64,000 nt of DNA from Paenibacillus cremeus. GTDB lineage: Bacteria > Bacillota > Bacilli > Paenibacillales > NBRC-103111. The translations under genes and the position numbers were made by a program. Location of the stretch: positions 62,001 through 126,000 of the forward strand of contig NZ_VNJI01000014.1 of assembly GCF_007786445.1 (NCBI RefSeq), read 5' to 3'. The notes beneath the pieces were generated by a model that saw only the letters and a list, made by a program, of their open reading frames with translations, made no database searches and was not told where the DNA came from. The stretch's first letter is position 1. Every line of letters starts with the position of its first letter. Positions 25,433 through 35,130 of this stretch are shown here, piece by piece.

Positions 25433-27022
25433 ATGAGCAAGAAGCGCATCGCAGGGCTATTGGCCTTCACGCTGGTTGTTTTGGCAGGCTGTAACAGCGG
25501 AGGCAGTGGAAGCAGCGGAAGCGGAGGAGCGAGCCCAGCTCCGGGTTCCAACGCGAAGCAGGAAGTCGTCGATCTGACCGTCGAGCTGTTCGACCGAAAC
25601 AATGTCCCCGAAGGGCAAGGCACGCTGCTGGATAACCAGTGGACCAAATGGATTCAGCAGGAAATGCTCAAGCAAGGGGTGCGGGTGACCTTCGTTCCCG
25701 TTCCGAGAAGCCAGGAAGTGGATAAGCTCAATGTCATGCTGGCCGCCGGCAATGCACCGGACATCATCTACACGTATGACCGGCTGCTGTTTACCAAGTA
25801 TGCACTGAGCGACGGGCTGGCCGATCTGACGGATGCGCTCAACAAATATGGCGGTGATCTGAAAAAAGTGCTGGGCACCGAAGTGCTGGCGGACGGGGTT
25901 ATTAACGGAAAGCAGTATGCGATCCCGGCAATCCGAAGCAATACGAATCACTATGGTTCGTTCATTCGTCAGGATTGGCTGGATAAATTGGGACTCAAAG
26001 CACCAACGACAAGAGATGAATTGGTAGAAGTGCTGAAAGCGTTTAAAGAGAAGGACCCCGGAGGCTTGGGGGCTAACAATGTGATCCCGTGGGAACGCGT
26101 TCCGCAGGATCCGAACAAATTCGGCACCGAATTTTTGCTGTATGACCTGGAGGCTTCCTTCTTCAAGGATAATTCGTTGAAGACGCGGTTTACGACCCCT
26201 GAGCCGGCCCGGGAAGGCTTCAAAGAGTTCATGCAGTTTATGAATACGATGTATAAAAACGGTCTGGTGAACCGGGAATTCGCCACGACCGACAATAAGG
26301 CGCAGCTGGCCAATGTTAATAAAGGCGTCACGGGCTTCTTTACCGAAGGCGCGTGGGTGCCGTACAGCGGCGTGCCAAGCCCGTATTCCGCTCTCCAGAA
26401 GAGCGTATCGACCGCGAAGCTGACGCCAATCGAGCCGTTCAAAAATGCGGACGGAAAATATTACAAAACGAACTATCCGCCGCTCGGCTTCTACATGTTC
26501 ACACCGAAAACATCCAAGCATGTGGATGCAGTCATCAAGTATATGAACTGGATGGCGAAGCCAGATGTGACGCAAACCTTGGGCTTCGGGTTCGAGGGCA
26601 AGAACTTTAAGATGGATAACGGCGTACCGGCGCCGATCAATGCGGATGAGAACAACAAAACGATGAACTGGATTTTGGGTGACTTGAGGCTGATCTATAG
26701 CGGCGTGCCTCCAATGCCGAAGCCTCAAGCGGATGCGCTGCTCAAATTGACGGCGCAGCCGTATGGCGATTTCGCGGTGCAGTCGAACCAAATTGCGGCG
26801 AAGGATGCCGTACCGGACGTCTTATATAACGAGCCGATCGACTCCGAGGTGAAGAACAACCCGCAAATCGTCAAGATCGAGCAGGAGTATTGGATCAAAA
26901 TGGTGACGGCAGCAGATTTCGAAAGCACGTACAGCCAGTTCCAAAAAGAGCTCAAGGATCGGGGCATCGACCAAATTATTAAGGATCGCACAGCGCTGTA
27001 TAACAAAACCTACAATAAATAA
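25433..27022 (+). CDS. Extracellular solute-binding lipoprotein, LipO/YtcQ-like
   Basis: A 529-residue secreted lipoprotein. ATG 25433 is chosen over 25415 because AAGGGAG precedes it and the signal peptide then reads MSKKRIAGLLAFTLVVLAGC, with lipobox LAGC at 17-20. A Gly/Ser-rich linker follows, then the binding domain, which includes FYMFTPKTSKH near residue 355. It delivers an oligosaccharide to the two upstream permeases. The neighbouring lyase-like gene suggests uronate-containing oligosaccharides as the cargo (inference). Confidence 0.9.
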   Translation: MSKKRIAGLLAFTLVVLAGCNSGGSGSSGSGGASPAPGSNAKQEVVDLTVELFDRNNVPEGQGTLLDNQWTKWIQQEMLKQGVRVTFVPVPRSQEVDKLNVMLAAGNAPDIIYTYDRLLFTKYALSDGLADLTDALNKYGGDLKKVLGTEVLADGVINGKQYAIPAIRSNTNHYGSFIRQDWLDKLGLKAPTTRDELVEVLKAFKEKDPGGLGANNVIPWERVPQDPNKFGTEFLLYDLEASFFKDNSLKTRFTTPEPAREGFKEFMQFMNTMYKNGLVNREFATTDNKAQLANVNKGVTGFFTEGAWVPYSGVPSPYSALQKSVSTAKLTPIEPFKNADGKYYKTNYPPLGFYMFTPKTSKHVDAVIKYMNWMAKPDVTQTLGFGFEGKNFKMDNGVPAPINADENNKTMNWILGDLRLIYSGVPPMPKPQADALLKLTAQPYGDFAVQSNQIAAKDAVPDVLYNEPIDSEVKNNPQIVKIEQEYWIKMVTAADFESTYSQFQKELKDRGIDQIIKDRTALYNKTYNK

Positions 27023-27030
27023 AGCGAGCG

Positions 27031-27065
27031 GAGATGGTGCTTGTACAGGGCATCATCTCTTTTTT
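27031..27065 (+). terminator. Intergenic terminator/attenuator
   Basis: GAGATGGTGC (27031-27040) pairs with GCATCATCTC (27050-27059), then TTTTTT. Only 27 bp before the next start, so it probably reduces, rather than ends, expression of the next gene, or that gene has its own promoter. Confidence 0.75.
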
Positions 27066-27092
27066 CTTGACGAGAGGAGCGGAATCCATCCG

Positions 27093-28772
27093 ATGTTGAA
27101 ACATCATTATTCGAGAATCGTGGAGATTACGGAGCGCTTTGTGCCTTTTATATTGAAGTATCAGTGTCTGGACGAACACTCGCGCGATTATGGCGGCAGC
27201 GTGGCCCCGCCTAAGGCATTCAGTGAGCCGTGTGTTTCGGCCTACTGCTTGGACGTTGTCATCAGCCTGTACTACAATGCGGATTCACGCTATTACCTGA
27301 ATCCGGAGCTACTGACGAGTGCCCGGCTTTACCTGGTAAGCCTGCTGCGCGAGCAGCATGAGGACGGGACGATCGATCTCAAAGAGACGAACTTTCACGA
27401 TGCGACGACGGCCGCTTTTGCCGTTCAGGTGCTGGGCTATACGTATAGACTGCTGGAGAAGGTTTCGCAGCAATCGGCGGAGGAGCAGGAAGTCCGCAGC
27501 ATGCTTTTGCAGTTTCTGAGCCAGGCGGCTGAGGGGATGGTAACCGGCGGGTTTCATACTCCGAACCACAGGTGGGTAATGGCGTCGGCTTTGTCACTGC
27601 TGTATAACATTTTGGGCGAGGAGAGGCTGAGGGAAGAAATTCAGCTGTACTTAAATGAGGGCATTGACTGCGATGAAGAAGGCGAGTATACCGAAAGGTC
27701 CGTCGGCATTTACAACGTCGTGAACAACCGCTCCTTGCTCATTATGGCGGATGAATTGGCGATGCCGGAGCTGCTGCAGCATGTGCAGAGGAATCTGAAC
27801 ATGGTGCTGCAATACATCGAACCGGATCATACCCTGTTCACCTTAAACTCCTCGAGACAGGATAACGGCAAGGAAGCGTATCCAGTCGCCTATATGGAGA
27901 ACTACCTCTTGATGGCTTATAAGACGAACAATCCGATTTACGCCCACACCGCCGACTTTTTGCTTCGACTCACCGATCGGTTGTTGAGCAAGGCGGACTC
28001 CCTGGTGGAGCTGGTGACAGCGGTTCCGATCCCCCGCGAGCTGACGAAATGCATGCTGGACGAACGGTTGGCTGAGTTCGAATCAGATACAAAGCCGCCG
28101 GAGCTGGAATATGAGCATTGGTTTCAGCAGTCCGGTGTGGTGCGGAGAAGAGAAGGGGATGTCACGTTAACGCTGCTGGAAAACAACAGCACGTTTGCTA
28201 AGCTTCAATATGGGAGCAATAAAGTGTATTTGAAATTTGCGGGCTCCTTCTTCAGCAAGGGGCAATTCAAGGGGAGCGGCCTGCGCAAGACCGAACGGGG
28301 CTACAGCATGAATTACCGGCGCGAATGGGGATATGTTAGACCGCTGGCTGGCGGGTCGTCCACGAACGTGTGGAAGGATATGGCGCATGACCAGCGGGAA
28401 AAGGTACAGATGCAGACCTACGACATCACCATGCAGATCATCGTAGAGCCTCAAGGCATTATCGTGGAGGTCGACTCTCAGGGCGTGGAGCAGGTGCCTT
28501 GCAAGCTGGAGCTGATGTTTGAGTCCGGCGGTGCGCTGGAAACCGGCGACAGCATCATTCCCGGCGATGCAGGGCGAGGCGTTATCTTAAAAAGCGGCGG
28601 AGCCGTCTACCGGCGGGACGGGGAGAGCCTACGCCTGCAGGGCGGATTCGGCGAGCACGCCTACACCACCGCCATGAGGGGATCGGAGCCGCAGAGTAAA
28701 GAGAAATTTACGGTTTATATGACGGATTTCACGCCGATTCACAGGCAAATCGCCATCTTGGCGGAGAAGTAA
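27093..28772 (+). CDS. Unassigned large protein, candidate (alpha/alpha)-barrel polysaccharide lyase or glycosidase
   Basis: A 559-residue soluble protein without signal peptide. Residues about 1-330 are almost wholly helical with repeated amphipathic helices; residues about 340-559 are strand-rich (KLQYGSNKVYLKFAGSFF, MQIIVEPQGIIVEVDS). That combination is the layout of heparinase/alginate-lyase-like toroid plus beta-sandwich enzymes. Candidate catalytic residues are Asn, His and Arg in TPNHRWVMAS (near 155-164) and Tyr/Asn in VGIYNVVNNRS. No family was recognised. The setting, beside an oligosaccharide importer, a cupin-AraC regulator and sulfatases, supports a cytoplasmic oligosaccharide-degrading enzyme (inference). 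ATG after GAGAGGAGCGG. Confidence 0.55.
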   Translation: MLKHHYSRIVEITERFVPFILKYQCLDEHSRDYGGSVAPPKAFSEPCVSAYCLDVVISLYYNADSRYYLNPELLTSARLYLVSLLREQHEDGTIDLKETNFHDATTAAFAVQVLGYTYRLLEKVSQQSAEEQEVRSMLLQFLSQAAEGMVTGGFHTPNHRWVMASALSLLYNILGEERLREEIQLYLNEGIDCDEEGEYTERSVGIYNVVNNRSLLIMADELAMPELLQHVQRNLNMVLQYIEPDHTLFTLNSSRQDNGKEAYPVAYMENYLLMAYKTNNPIYAHTADFLLRLTDRLLSKADSLVELVTAVPIPRELTKCMLDERLAEFESDTKPPELEYEHWFQQSGVVRRREGDVTLTLLENNSTFAKLQYGSNKVYLKFAGSFFSKGQFKGSGLRKTERGYSMNYRREWGYVRPLAGGSSTNVWKDMAHDQREKVQMQTYDITMQIIVEPQGIIVEVDSQGVEQVPCKLELMFESGGALETGDSIIPGDAGRGVILKSGGAVYRRDGESLRLQGGFGEHAYTTAMRGSEPQSKEKFTVYMTDFTPIHRQIAILAEK

Positions 28773-28779
28773 GCGAGCG

Positions 28780-28811
28780 GCCGCGGTTTCCCAGTGGAAA
28801 TCGTGGCTTTC
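28780..28811 (+). terminator. Probable terminator
   Basis: GCCGCGGTTTCC pairs with GGAAATCGTGGC (G-T pairs allowed), CAGT loop, followed by TTTCTC. Confidence 0.65.
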
Positions 28812-28906
28812 TCTATTCTATTTGAGCTTGTCATGATACAGTAGGGAATAAGATAGGGTGGCTTGAACTGAAGGGGAATCTGTTTTAAGACGGAGGGGTT
28901 CATCCA

Positions 28907-29734
28907 GTGGAGAGTGTCAGGTTCCGGTATCGCAGGAAGTCGCCGAGTAAGCCGGCGCCGTTTCATTCACATGAGCTGTACGAGCTGTATTACTTCCACG
29001 AAGGCAAAGGCAACTATTTGATCGGGGACAAGATTTATGCGCTGCAGCCGGGCGACCTGATCGTCATGAACGGCATGAGTCTTCATTGCGCCAATATTGA
29101 TCCACATTATAACCACTTTCGCACGACGCTTCATTTTGACCCTTACTATACCCGCGAGCTCATTACGTCTCTCCAGGCCGTAGATGTGCTGAAGCCGTTT
29201 GTCGAGCTGGGCAACCTGAGACTGCATTTGGGTCCGGGGGATCGATACGAGTTCGAGCAAATGCTGCTGCGACTGCACACCTTTTACCGGCAAAATGATC
29301 CGATCATGGACAGCCGCTTCCTGCTGGCGTTTCTCGACTTACTGCATCTGGTATACCGGTTATGCGAGCAGCCCCTGGAGCAAAAGAGCGAATTCGGGTC
29401 GGACAAAGAGCGGCATGTGCAGAACATTATCGCCTACGTGGAGCAGCATTACCGCGAGGAGATGACCCTGGAGCAAATGGAGAAGAGCCTTCATCTGAGC
29501 AAAACGTACTTATCTAAAATCTTTAAGGAAGTCACCGGGCTCACGCTGTTCAAATATGTATATCAGCGCCGCATCAATCAAGCGAAGGTGTTGTTCCTGC
29601 TGGAGAACCGGTCCGTCACGGATACGTGCTTTCAAGTCGGGTTTAAGCATTTGGCCCATTTCAGCCGCATCTTTAAGGAGCATGTCGGAAGCACGCCGGA
29701 GCAATTCCGAAAGGCGGCCAATCAACGCCAATAA
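28907..29734 (+). CDS. AraC-family regulator with N-terminal cupin domain
   Basis: A 275-residue soluble regulator. Residues about 15-85 form a cupin (HSHELYELYYFHEGKG and ALQPGDLIVMNG), the usual sugar-sensing half, and residues about 168-275 the AraC DNA-binding domain (LSKTYLSKIFKEVTG; GFKHLAHFSRIFKEHVGSTPEQFR). The start is GTG behind ACGGAGGGGTTC. It lies directly upstream of the lipoprotein-sulfatase operon and probably regulates it. Confidence 0.9.
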   Translation: MESVRFRYRRKSPSKPAPFHSHELYELYYFHEGKGNYLIGDKIYALQPGDLIVMNGMSLHCANIDPHYNHFRTTLHFDPYYTRELITSLQAVDVLKPFVELGNLRLHLGPGDRYEFEQMLLRLHTFYRQNDPIMDSRFLLAFLDLLHLVYRLCEQPLEQKSEFGSDKERHVQNIIAYVEQHYREEMTLEQMEKSLHLSKTYLSKIFKEVTGLTLFKYVYQRRINQAKVLFLLENRSVTDTCFQVGFKHLAHFSRIFKEHVGSTPEQFRKAANQRQ

Positions 29735-29751
29735 AAGGAATTTGATTACAG

Positions 29752-29786
29752 CTGTCCCCTTGCCCTGGGGGATGGTTTTTTATTTT
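29752..29786 (+). terminator. Terminator of the cupin-AraC gene
   Basis: TCCCC pairs with GGGGGA around TTGCCCT, then TTTTTTATTTTTT. Confidence 0.8.
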
Positions 29787-29863
29787 TTGTTTACTCACAG
29801 TTAAATCGGCGCCCATTATACAGCAACAGCGAGTAAGACTTCCTTAGAGAGCCGATGTTAAAA

Positions 29864-29889
29864 TATAATCAAGAATGATAGCGGTTACA
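29864..29889 (+). promoter_or_regulatory. -10 element and cre-like box of the sulfatase operon
   Basis: Perfect TATAAT at 29864-29869 without a good -35, so an activator may be needed. ATGATAGCGGTTACA (29875-29889) matches 14 of 15 cre positions and covers the expected start site, a position suited to CcpA repression. Confidence 0.6.
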
Positions 29890-29922
29890 TTTTAGGCAGG
29901 ACTAAAAAGGGGGAGCAAAAGT

Positions 29923-31287
29923 ATGGTTTGTAATCGAAAGCTTGGGTTATTCGTGAGTTTGCTTGCCGTTTCAGTATCCGTTGCAGGATGTGGAGGTGGA
30001 GGGACCCCAGCGGCCAATGCGCCTGCTGGAAGCGCTCCAAGCCCTGCCGCCAAATCAACTGAGCCGGCGGCCACTGCTGCACCGGCACCGACGACACCGG
30101 CCGCACCGGTTACCTTGAAGGTGTTCAACTGGGGGGGACTGGATGATAATCTGTTCCAGAAGCTGGTGGTGGAGCCGACGAAGAAGAAATATCCGCACAT
30201 CAGCTTTCAGGTGACCAACCGGGATAAAAACACCAAAGCCGAAGGGCTGGCCGCGAGCGGTGCCGATATCGATATTTTGTTTATTCAGAGCGGTCCTGTC
30301 ATGGGCCAGTTCAAGTCGGTTAAGCTGCTTGAGGATATGACCCCATATATCAAAAAGAACAACGTCAATCTGGATCGATTTGAGCCGGAGTTTATGGATG
30401 CGATCCGCAAGGAGTCCGATAACGGCTTGCTGGGGCTGCCTTTCGGGGCTTCGCTGTGGGCTACCTTTTATAACAAAGATATATTCGACCGATTCGGCGT
30501 TCCGTATCCGAAGGACGGCATGACGTGGGATGAGGTTTATGAGCTTGCGAAGAAATTAACGAAGAACGAAGGCGGGGTGCAGTACAAGGGGCTGGACTTC
30601 CAAACCTTGCACTCCTTAGCCAGCCCTCTGCAGCTCGTTACGGTCGATCCGACGACGATGAAAGCGGCCGTCAACTCTCCAGGCTGGGCTAATATCTTTG
30701 ATCTTGCGAAGCGAATCAGCGACATCCCCGGCAACGACCTGCCGATCGTAACAGCGGCAAAGACACGGGAGCGGTTCCTGAAGGATAAAAATGTGGCGAT
30801 ATTCGCCTCGCCTGACGTGTTTGCTTTTGCCAACGAATCGCAAGCGGTCAAGGATCTCAATTGGGACATCGTGCAGTACCCAAGCTTCAAGGAAAAGCCG
30901 AATGTGTACGGCATGATTAATCCAAATCCGGTGGTTTCGCTAGGAACTACCGGTAAAAACAAGGAAGAGGCGATGAAGGTCATCGATCTGGTCACCTCAG
31001 ACGAGGTACAGCTGGCCTATGCGAGGGTGGGCGGCAAATCATCGCTGAAAAACCCGGAAATGAAAAAGCAGTTCGCTGCCGACCTTGCTCATCTGAAAGG
31101 GAAAAATGTCGCCGGCATTTTCAAAAGCAAGCCCGCCCCTTATGTGGTCGCCACGGAGTTTACTGATAACGCCCAAAACTACTTGAGCACCAAGTACGAG
31201 GATCTTAAGAAGGGGAAGGACGTCAATACGTTCATGCGGGAAGCGGAAGAGGGCATCAACAAGCTGATTCAATCGTCAGGTAAGTAA
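29923..31287 (+). CDS. Sugar-binding lipoprotein (SBP family 1)
   Basis: A 454-residue lipoprotein: signal peptide ending in VAGC (lipobox near residue 23), an Ala/Pro/Thr-rich linker (about 30-58), then a periplasmic-binding-protein fold (VTLKVFNWGGLDD; VPYPKDGMTWDEVYELAKKL). It is a paralogue of the lipoprotein at 35529. No permease genes adjoin it, so it must use permeases elsewhere, possibly those at 23512-25377. First gene of a run of closely spaced genes with three sulfatases, so its cargo is likely a sulfated oligosaccharide. Confidence 0.88.
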   Translation: MVCNRKLGLFVSLLAVSVSVAGCGGGGTPAANAPAGSAPSPAAKSTEPAATAAPAPTTPAAPVTLKVFNWGGLDDNLFQKLVVEPTKKKYPHISFQVTNRDKNTKAEGLAASGADIDILFIQSGPVMGQFKSVKLLEDMTPYIKKNNVNLDRFEPEFMDAIRKESDNGLLGLPFGASLWATFYNKDIFDRFGVPYPKDGMTWDEVYELAKKLTKNEGGVQYKGLDFQTLHSLASPLQLVTVDPTTMKAAVNSPGWANIFDLAKRISDIPGNDLPIVTAAKTRERFLKDKNVAIFASPDVFAFANESQAVKDLNWDIVQYPSFKEKPNVYGMINPNPVVSLGTTGKNKEEAMKVIDLVTSDEVQLAYARVGGKSSLKNPEMKKQFAADLAHLKGKNVAGIFKSKPAPYVVATEFTDNAQNYLSTKYEDLKKGKDVNTFMREAEEGINKLIQSSGK

Positions 31288-31310
31288 TCATGGGATAGAG
31301 GAGAGACCGC

Positions 31311-32810
31311 ATGAAGCCGAATATTTTGGTCATCATGAGCGATCAGTTTCGCCACGATGCCGTGGAATGCAACGGAAATCCGGTGATCAAGACACTGAAT
31401 ATGAATGCGCTCGCGGCCAGCGGGGTGAATTTCAGCCACTCGTTTACGCCGAATCCGGTCTGTGTGCCGGCACGAATCAGCTTTACAACCGGCTGCTACG
31501 CGCATAAGGCGGCGGCTGGGGAGAAGGGGAACAAAGGCGTCATTCAGCCGGGATTCCCCAAGCTGGGTGAGGAGCTGGTCAAACGCGGCTACGAAACCTA
31601 CTCCGTCGGCAAGCTGCACTACTTGCCTTACCGAAAGCCGGGAGAGCCGCGAACGGTGCATGGCTTGCAGCATGTGGAGCTCGCTGAATCCGGCCGGATT
31701 CTCGGGAAGTACGACAAGCTGGGGCAGCTGGAAGGCGTCGAGGACTACCATGATTATTTGAAAACGGTCGGCTGGGGTGGCTATACCCGCGGTCACGGGC
31801 TAGGCAACAACGATATTTATCCGGCCAGCAGTCCGATTCCCGAGGAGCATTATGTCGATAGCTGGGTAGCGAACGGCGCAATTTCCTACATGAAGAAGCA
31901 TGTACAGGAGCAGCCGGATAAGCCGTTCTTCATGTGGGCCTCGTTTCCCAAGCCGCACTCCGTCTACGATCCACCGAGGCCTTACGATGCCTTGTACGAT
32001 CCCCGGGAGATGCCGGATCCGGTCGGCGATATCGGGATGATCCGCGAGCGTGGACTCGATCTGCTCTACAGTGAGCATATCAACTACATCTGGGATCTGC
32101 TGTCGCCGGAAGCCAAGAAAGTGATCAAAGCGTACTATTACGGCCTTATTTCGCTGCAGGACAAATTGATCGGGAATATGCTGCGTTTTCTCGACGAGCA
32201 GGGGCTGCGTGACAATACGATCGTCATCTTTACCTCGGATCACGGCGATCTGATGGGCGACTTCGGGCTCTATTTCAAGCGCTGCTTCTACAATGGCTCC
32301 GTCAAAGTGCCGCTCATGATCAGCTGGCCCGGCCACATTCCAGCGGGCACGACGTCGGATGAGCTGGTCGGTCTGGAGGATCTGATGCCGACGCTCATGT
32401 CGCTCATCGGCGAGCCGCTGGAGCAGGCGGTGGACGGTAAAGATTTGTCGCCGGTGCTCTTGGAGCAGAAGCCGGTGCGGGAGTATTACGTCTCCCAGAG
32501 CGAGACGAGCGGGATGAAGATGAGCTATATGATCACGAACAAAACGTGGCGCTACATGTACCACGTCTACGGCGGAGTTGAGGAGCTCTACAACGAGGTG
32601 GAGGATCCGCAGGAGCTGCATAACTTGGCCCATTCGACCGATTCCGGCGTTCAGGACTTGAAGGAGCAAATGCGTGTCGAGCTGCTGAAGTGGATTATCA
32701 GCAACGAGGATCATAACATGCTGGAGCATGGCGACTTGCTGCGCGTGGAGAAGCTGGAGGACCTGCCGCTGCCCAAGCGTCATTACTTGTTCGGCCGCCG
32801 GTTTTATTAA
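31311..32810 (+). CDS. Sulfatase, Cys-type (module A, first)
   Basis: A 499-residue type I sulfatase (alkaline phosphatase superfamily). Asp11 in IMSDQF is a metal ligand, Cys51 in CVPARISF is the residue converted to formylglycine, and FTSDHGDLMGDFG near residues 305-317 holds further metal ligands. It lacks a signal peptide, so it would act in the cytoplasm on imported sulfated sugars. ATG after GAGGAGAGACC, 23 bp after the lipoprotein. A maturation enzyme (FGE or anSME) must be encoded elsewhere; none was seen in this window. Confidence 0.92.
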   Translation: MKPNILVIMSDQFRHDAVECNGNPVIKTLNMNALAASGVNFSHSFTPNPVCVPARISFTTGCYAHKAAAGEKGNKGVIQPGFPKLGEELVKRGYETYSVGKLHYLPYRKPGEPRTVHGLQHVELAESGRILGKYDKLGQLEGVEDYHDYLKTVGWGGYTRGHGLGNNDIYPASSPIPEEHYVDSWVANGAISYMKKHVQEQPDKPFFMWASFPKPHSVYDPPRPYDALYDPREMPDPVGDIGMIRERGLDLLYSEHINYIWDLLSPEAKKVIKAYYYGLISLQDKLIGNMLRFLDEQGLRDNTIVIFTSDHGDLMGDFGLYFKRCFYNGSVKVPLMISWPGHIPAGTTSDELVGLEDLMPTLMSLIGEPLEQAVDGKDLSPVLLEQKPVREYYVSQSETSGMKMSYMITNKTWRYMYHVYGGVEELYNEVEDPQELHNLAHSTDSGVQDLKEQMRVELLKWIISNEDHNMLEHGDLLRVEKLEDLPLPKRHYLFGRRFY

Positions 32811-32841
32811 AATCACATCCAAGGGAAGGGGAGCCGCACCG

Positions 32842-33621
32842 ATGAAACACAAATTTGCCGCCCAATTGACGACGGTTCGAGAGCTGGTTAAACAGGATTT
32901 TCCGGGAACGCTGCGTGAGCTGAAAGCGATGGGCTGGCCTGCCGTTCAAATTTCAAGGCTGTGGGGCTGGGATGCGAGAGAGATTGCTGCCGTACTGCAG
33001 GAAACCGGATTGCAGGTAGCAGGCATGCACGTGGCCTTGGATCGTTTGATAGACGAATTGGACAAGGTCCTAGAGGAAGCGGTTCTGTTCAATACGAAAG
33101 ATATCGTGCTGAAAGGCCTGCCGGGGAAGACGCACAATCCAAGCGATTTTGTTTCAGCGCGCTTTCTTCTGAACGAGCTTGCACGGAAGCTGGCCCCGCA
33201 AGGGTATCGGATCAGCTATCACAATCATGATTTTGAATTGCAGACGAATATTGAGGGGAAGTCCGCGCTGGAGTTTTTGCTAGAGCCGACGGAAGACAAC
33301 CTGCTGCTGGCTGAAATCGACGTGTATTGGGTGAAAAAAGGGGGGCGCGACACGGTGGAGTTCCTCAAGCCGTACGCCCATCGGATGCCGATCATTCACT
33401 TGAAGGACATGACGAATGACGAGGCGCAGACGTTTGCCGAAATTGGCACGGGGACGATTGATTTCGAGCCGATCCTTCGCTGGGGCGAGCAAAGCGGCAT
33501 CGAGTGGTACGCGGTGGAGCAGGACAAATGCCCGGGCCATCCGATGGACAGCATGCAGATCAGTCTGGACAACTTGAACCGGCTGGCGGACCGCATTCAG
33601 AAGCAAGGTCATGCAGTATAG
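32842..33621 (+). CDS. Sugar phosphate isomerase/epimerase (AP endonuclease 2 fold)
   Basis: A 259-residue TIM-barrel protein. ATG 32842 is chosen because GGGAAGGGGAG lies upstream; a frame from 32728 would overlap the sulfatase in another frame. Motifs: SYHNHDFELQ near residue 125-134, EIDVYWVKKGG near 156-166, IIHLKDMTND near 182-191 and AVEQDKCPGH near 223-232, with the Glu, Asp, His and Glu metal ligands of this family. Probably isomerises a desulfated monosaccharide. Confidence 0.87.
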   Translation: MKHKFAAQLTTVRELVKQDFPGTLRELKAMGWPAVQISRLWGWDAREIAAVLQETGLQVAGMHVALDRLIDELDKVLEEAVLFNTKDIVLKGLPGKTHNPSDFVSARFLLNELARKLAPQGYRISYHNHDFELQTNIEGKSALEFLLEPTEDNLLLAEIDVYWVKKGGRDTVEFLKPYAHRMPIIHLKDMTNDEAQTFAEIGTGTIDFEPILRWGEQSGIEWYAVEQDKCPGHPMDSMQISLDNLNRLADRIQKQGHAV

Positions 33622-33636
33622 AAGGAGGAATCGCCG

Positions 33637-35127
33637 ATGTCATCCGCGTCCGCGTTGAACAATCAGCCGAACATCTTAATTTTCATGCCCGATCAAATGC
33701 AGGCGCAGGTCACTTTACCGGGGCACCTTTGTCATATGCCGAATGTGAACCGCTTGGCGTCAGAAGGAGTTTCCTTTACGTACGCTTATCCGCCGATGGC
33801 GCATTGCTGTCCGGCGAGGGCATCCTTCATGACAGGGCTTTACCCGACGCAGCACGGCGTATTCAACAACGTATCCAATGACCAAGCTCTTCGGACGACT
33901 TTAAATGACGGCGTAGAGATGTTTTCGGAAAAGCTGCAGGATGTGGGCTACCAGCTGTTTTACAGCGGCAAATGGCACGTGTCCGCCACGGAGATGCCCC
34001 GGGATCGGGGCTGGGCCGAGCTGCATATGCGGGAGCAGAAGCTCGATCACGGCTCGCGCCGGGAGGCGTTCAGGAAGCTCAAAGCGGACAAAGCCGAGGC
34101 GGACCGGGAGCGGGGAGAGATTGCCCGGCCGGGCTGGGGCTCATACCGGTTGTATGGGACATCCGACGAGCGCTACGAGGATACGAAGGATTACCGGACG
34201 GTGCAGGCGGCGATCGAGCAGCTGGACCGCTTGAAGGATAGCAGCGATCCGTGGTGCATGTTTGTCGGTCCGACGGCACCGCATGATCCTTTTATCGTAC
34301 CGGAAAAGTACGCCAAGATGTATGACCCGAGCAAGGTGCAGCTGCCGCCGAACTTTCATGATGATATGAAGGATAAGCCGGGCATTTACCGCCGGATGAA
34401 GAGCGTGTTCAGCCAGCTGACGGAGGACGAGGTCAAGGAATCGATCGCCCACTACTGGGGCTTCTGCACGATGGTGGACGATCTGTTCGGCGAGGTGCTG
34501 GAGGCGCTGGAGCGCAACGGCCAGCTCGACAACACGATCGTAATGTTCGTTTCCGATCACGGGGAGCACGCGGGAGCGCATGGCTTATATTGCAAAGGCA
34601 TCAGCACCTTCGATGAGGGTTACCGGGTACCGTTCATCATTCGGGCGCCTCAGCTGGCGGAGCATGGTGGACGTGCCATGGACGAGTTCGTCAGCTTAAT
34701 GGATGCGGCGCCGACGATTCTGGAGCTGGCCGGAGCCCAGCCTTTGGGCAAGTGCAGCGGTCTCAGCCTGGTTCCATTCCTGCGGGGCACCCAGCCGGAG
34801 CGTTGGCGCGATTCGCTGTTCACGCAATGCAACGGTACCGAGCTGTACTATATCAACCGCATGGTCAAGACGAAGCGGTACAAATTCGTGTACAACCCTT
34901 CGGATCTCGATGAGCTGTATGATTTGCAGGCGGATCCGCATGAGCTGGTCAATATCGCTGATCATCCGGGCATGGAGGGGATTGTGAAGGAAATGTACAC
35001 CAGGATGTGGGAGCATGCCTTCAGCGCCGAGGACAACTGCTTTGTTCGCTACATTCCGGTGACGACTGCGCAATACGGTCCCTACGTTGTCAGTCAGGCG
35101 TCACAGTCGCAGCCATCTTACACATAG
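33637..35127 (+). CDS. Sulfatase, Cys-type (module A, second)
   Basis: A 496-residue sulfatase without signal peptide. Asp19 (FMPDQM) is a metal ligand, Cys57 in CCPARASFMTG is the predicted formylglycine residue (Cys58 is the x of C-x-P-x-R), and FVSDHGEHAGAHG is near residues 303-315. It differs strongly from the other two sulfatases in its middle part, which suggests a different sulfate position. ATG after AGAAGGAGGAATC, 15 bp after the isomerase. Confidence 0.92.
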   Translation: MSSASALNNQPNILIFMPDQMQAQVTLPGHLCHMPNVNRLASEGVSFTYAYPPMAHCCPARASFMTGLYPTQHGVFNNVSNDQALRTTLNDGVEMFSEKLQDVGYQLFYSGKWHVSATEMPRDRGWAELHMREQKLDHGSRREAFRKLKADKAEADRERGEIARPGWGSYRLYGTSDERYEDTKDYRTVQAAIEQLDRLKDSSDPWCMFVGPTAPHDPFIVPEKYAKMYDPSKVQLPPNFHDDMKDKPGIYRRMKSVFSQLTEDEVKESIAHYWGFCTMVDDLFGEVLEALERNGQLDNTIVMFVSDHGEHAGAHGLYCKGISTFDEGYRVPFIIRAPQLAEHGGRAMDEFVSLMDAAPTILELAGAQPLGKCSGLSLVPFLRGTQPERWRDSLFTQCNGTELYYINRMVKTKRYKFVYNPSDLDELYDLQADPHELVNIADHPGMEGIVKEMYTRMWEHAFSAEDNCFVRYIPVTTAQYGPYVVSQASQSQPSYT

Positions 35128-35130
35128 GGG

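Noticed and set aside
25457-26791. 444-codon open frame on the minus strand
   Set aside because: Fully antisense to the solute-binding lipoprotein gene, low-quality composition, no ribosome site.
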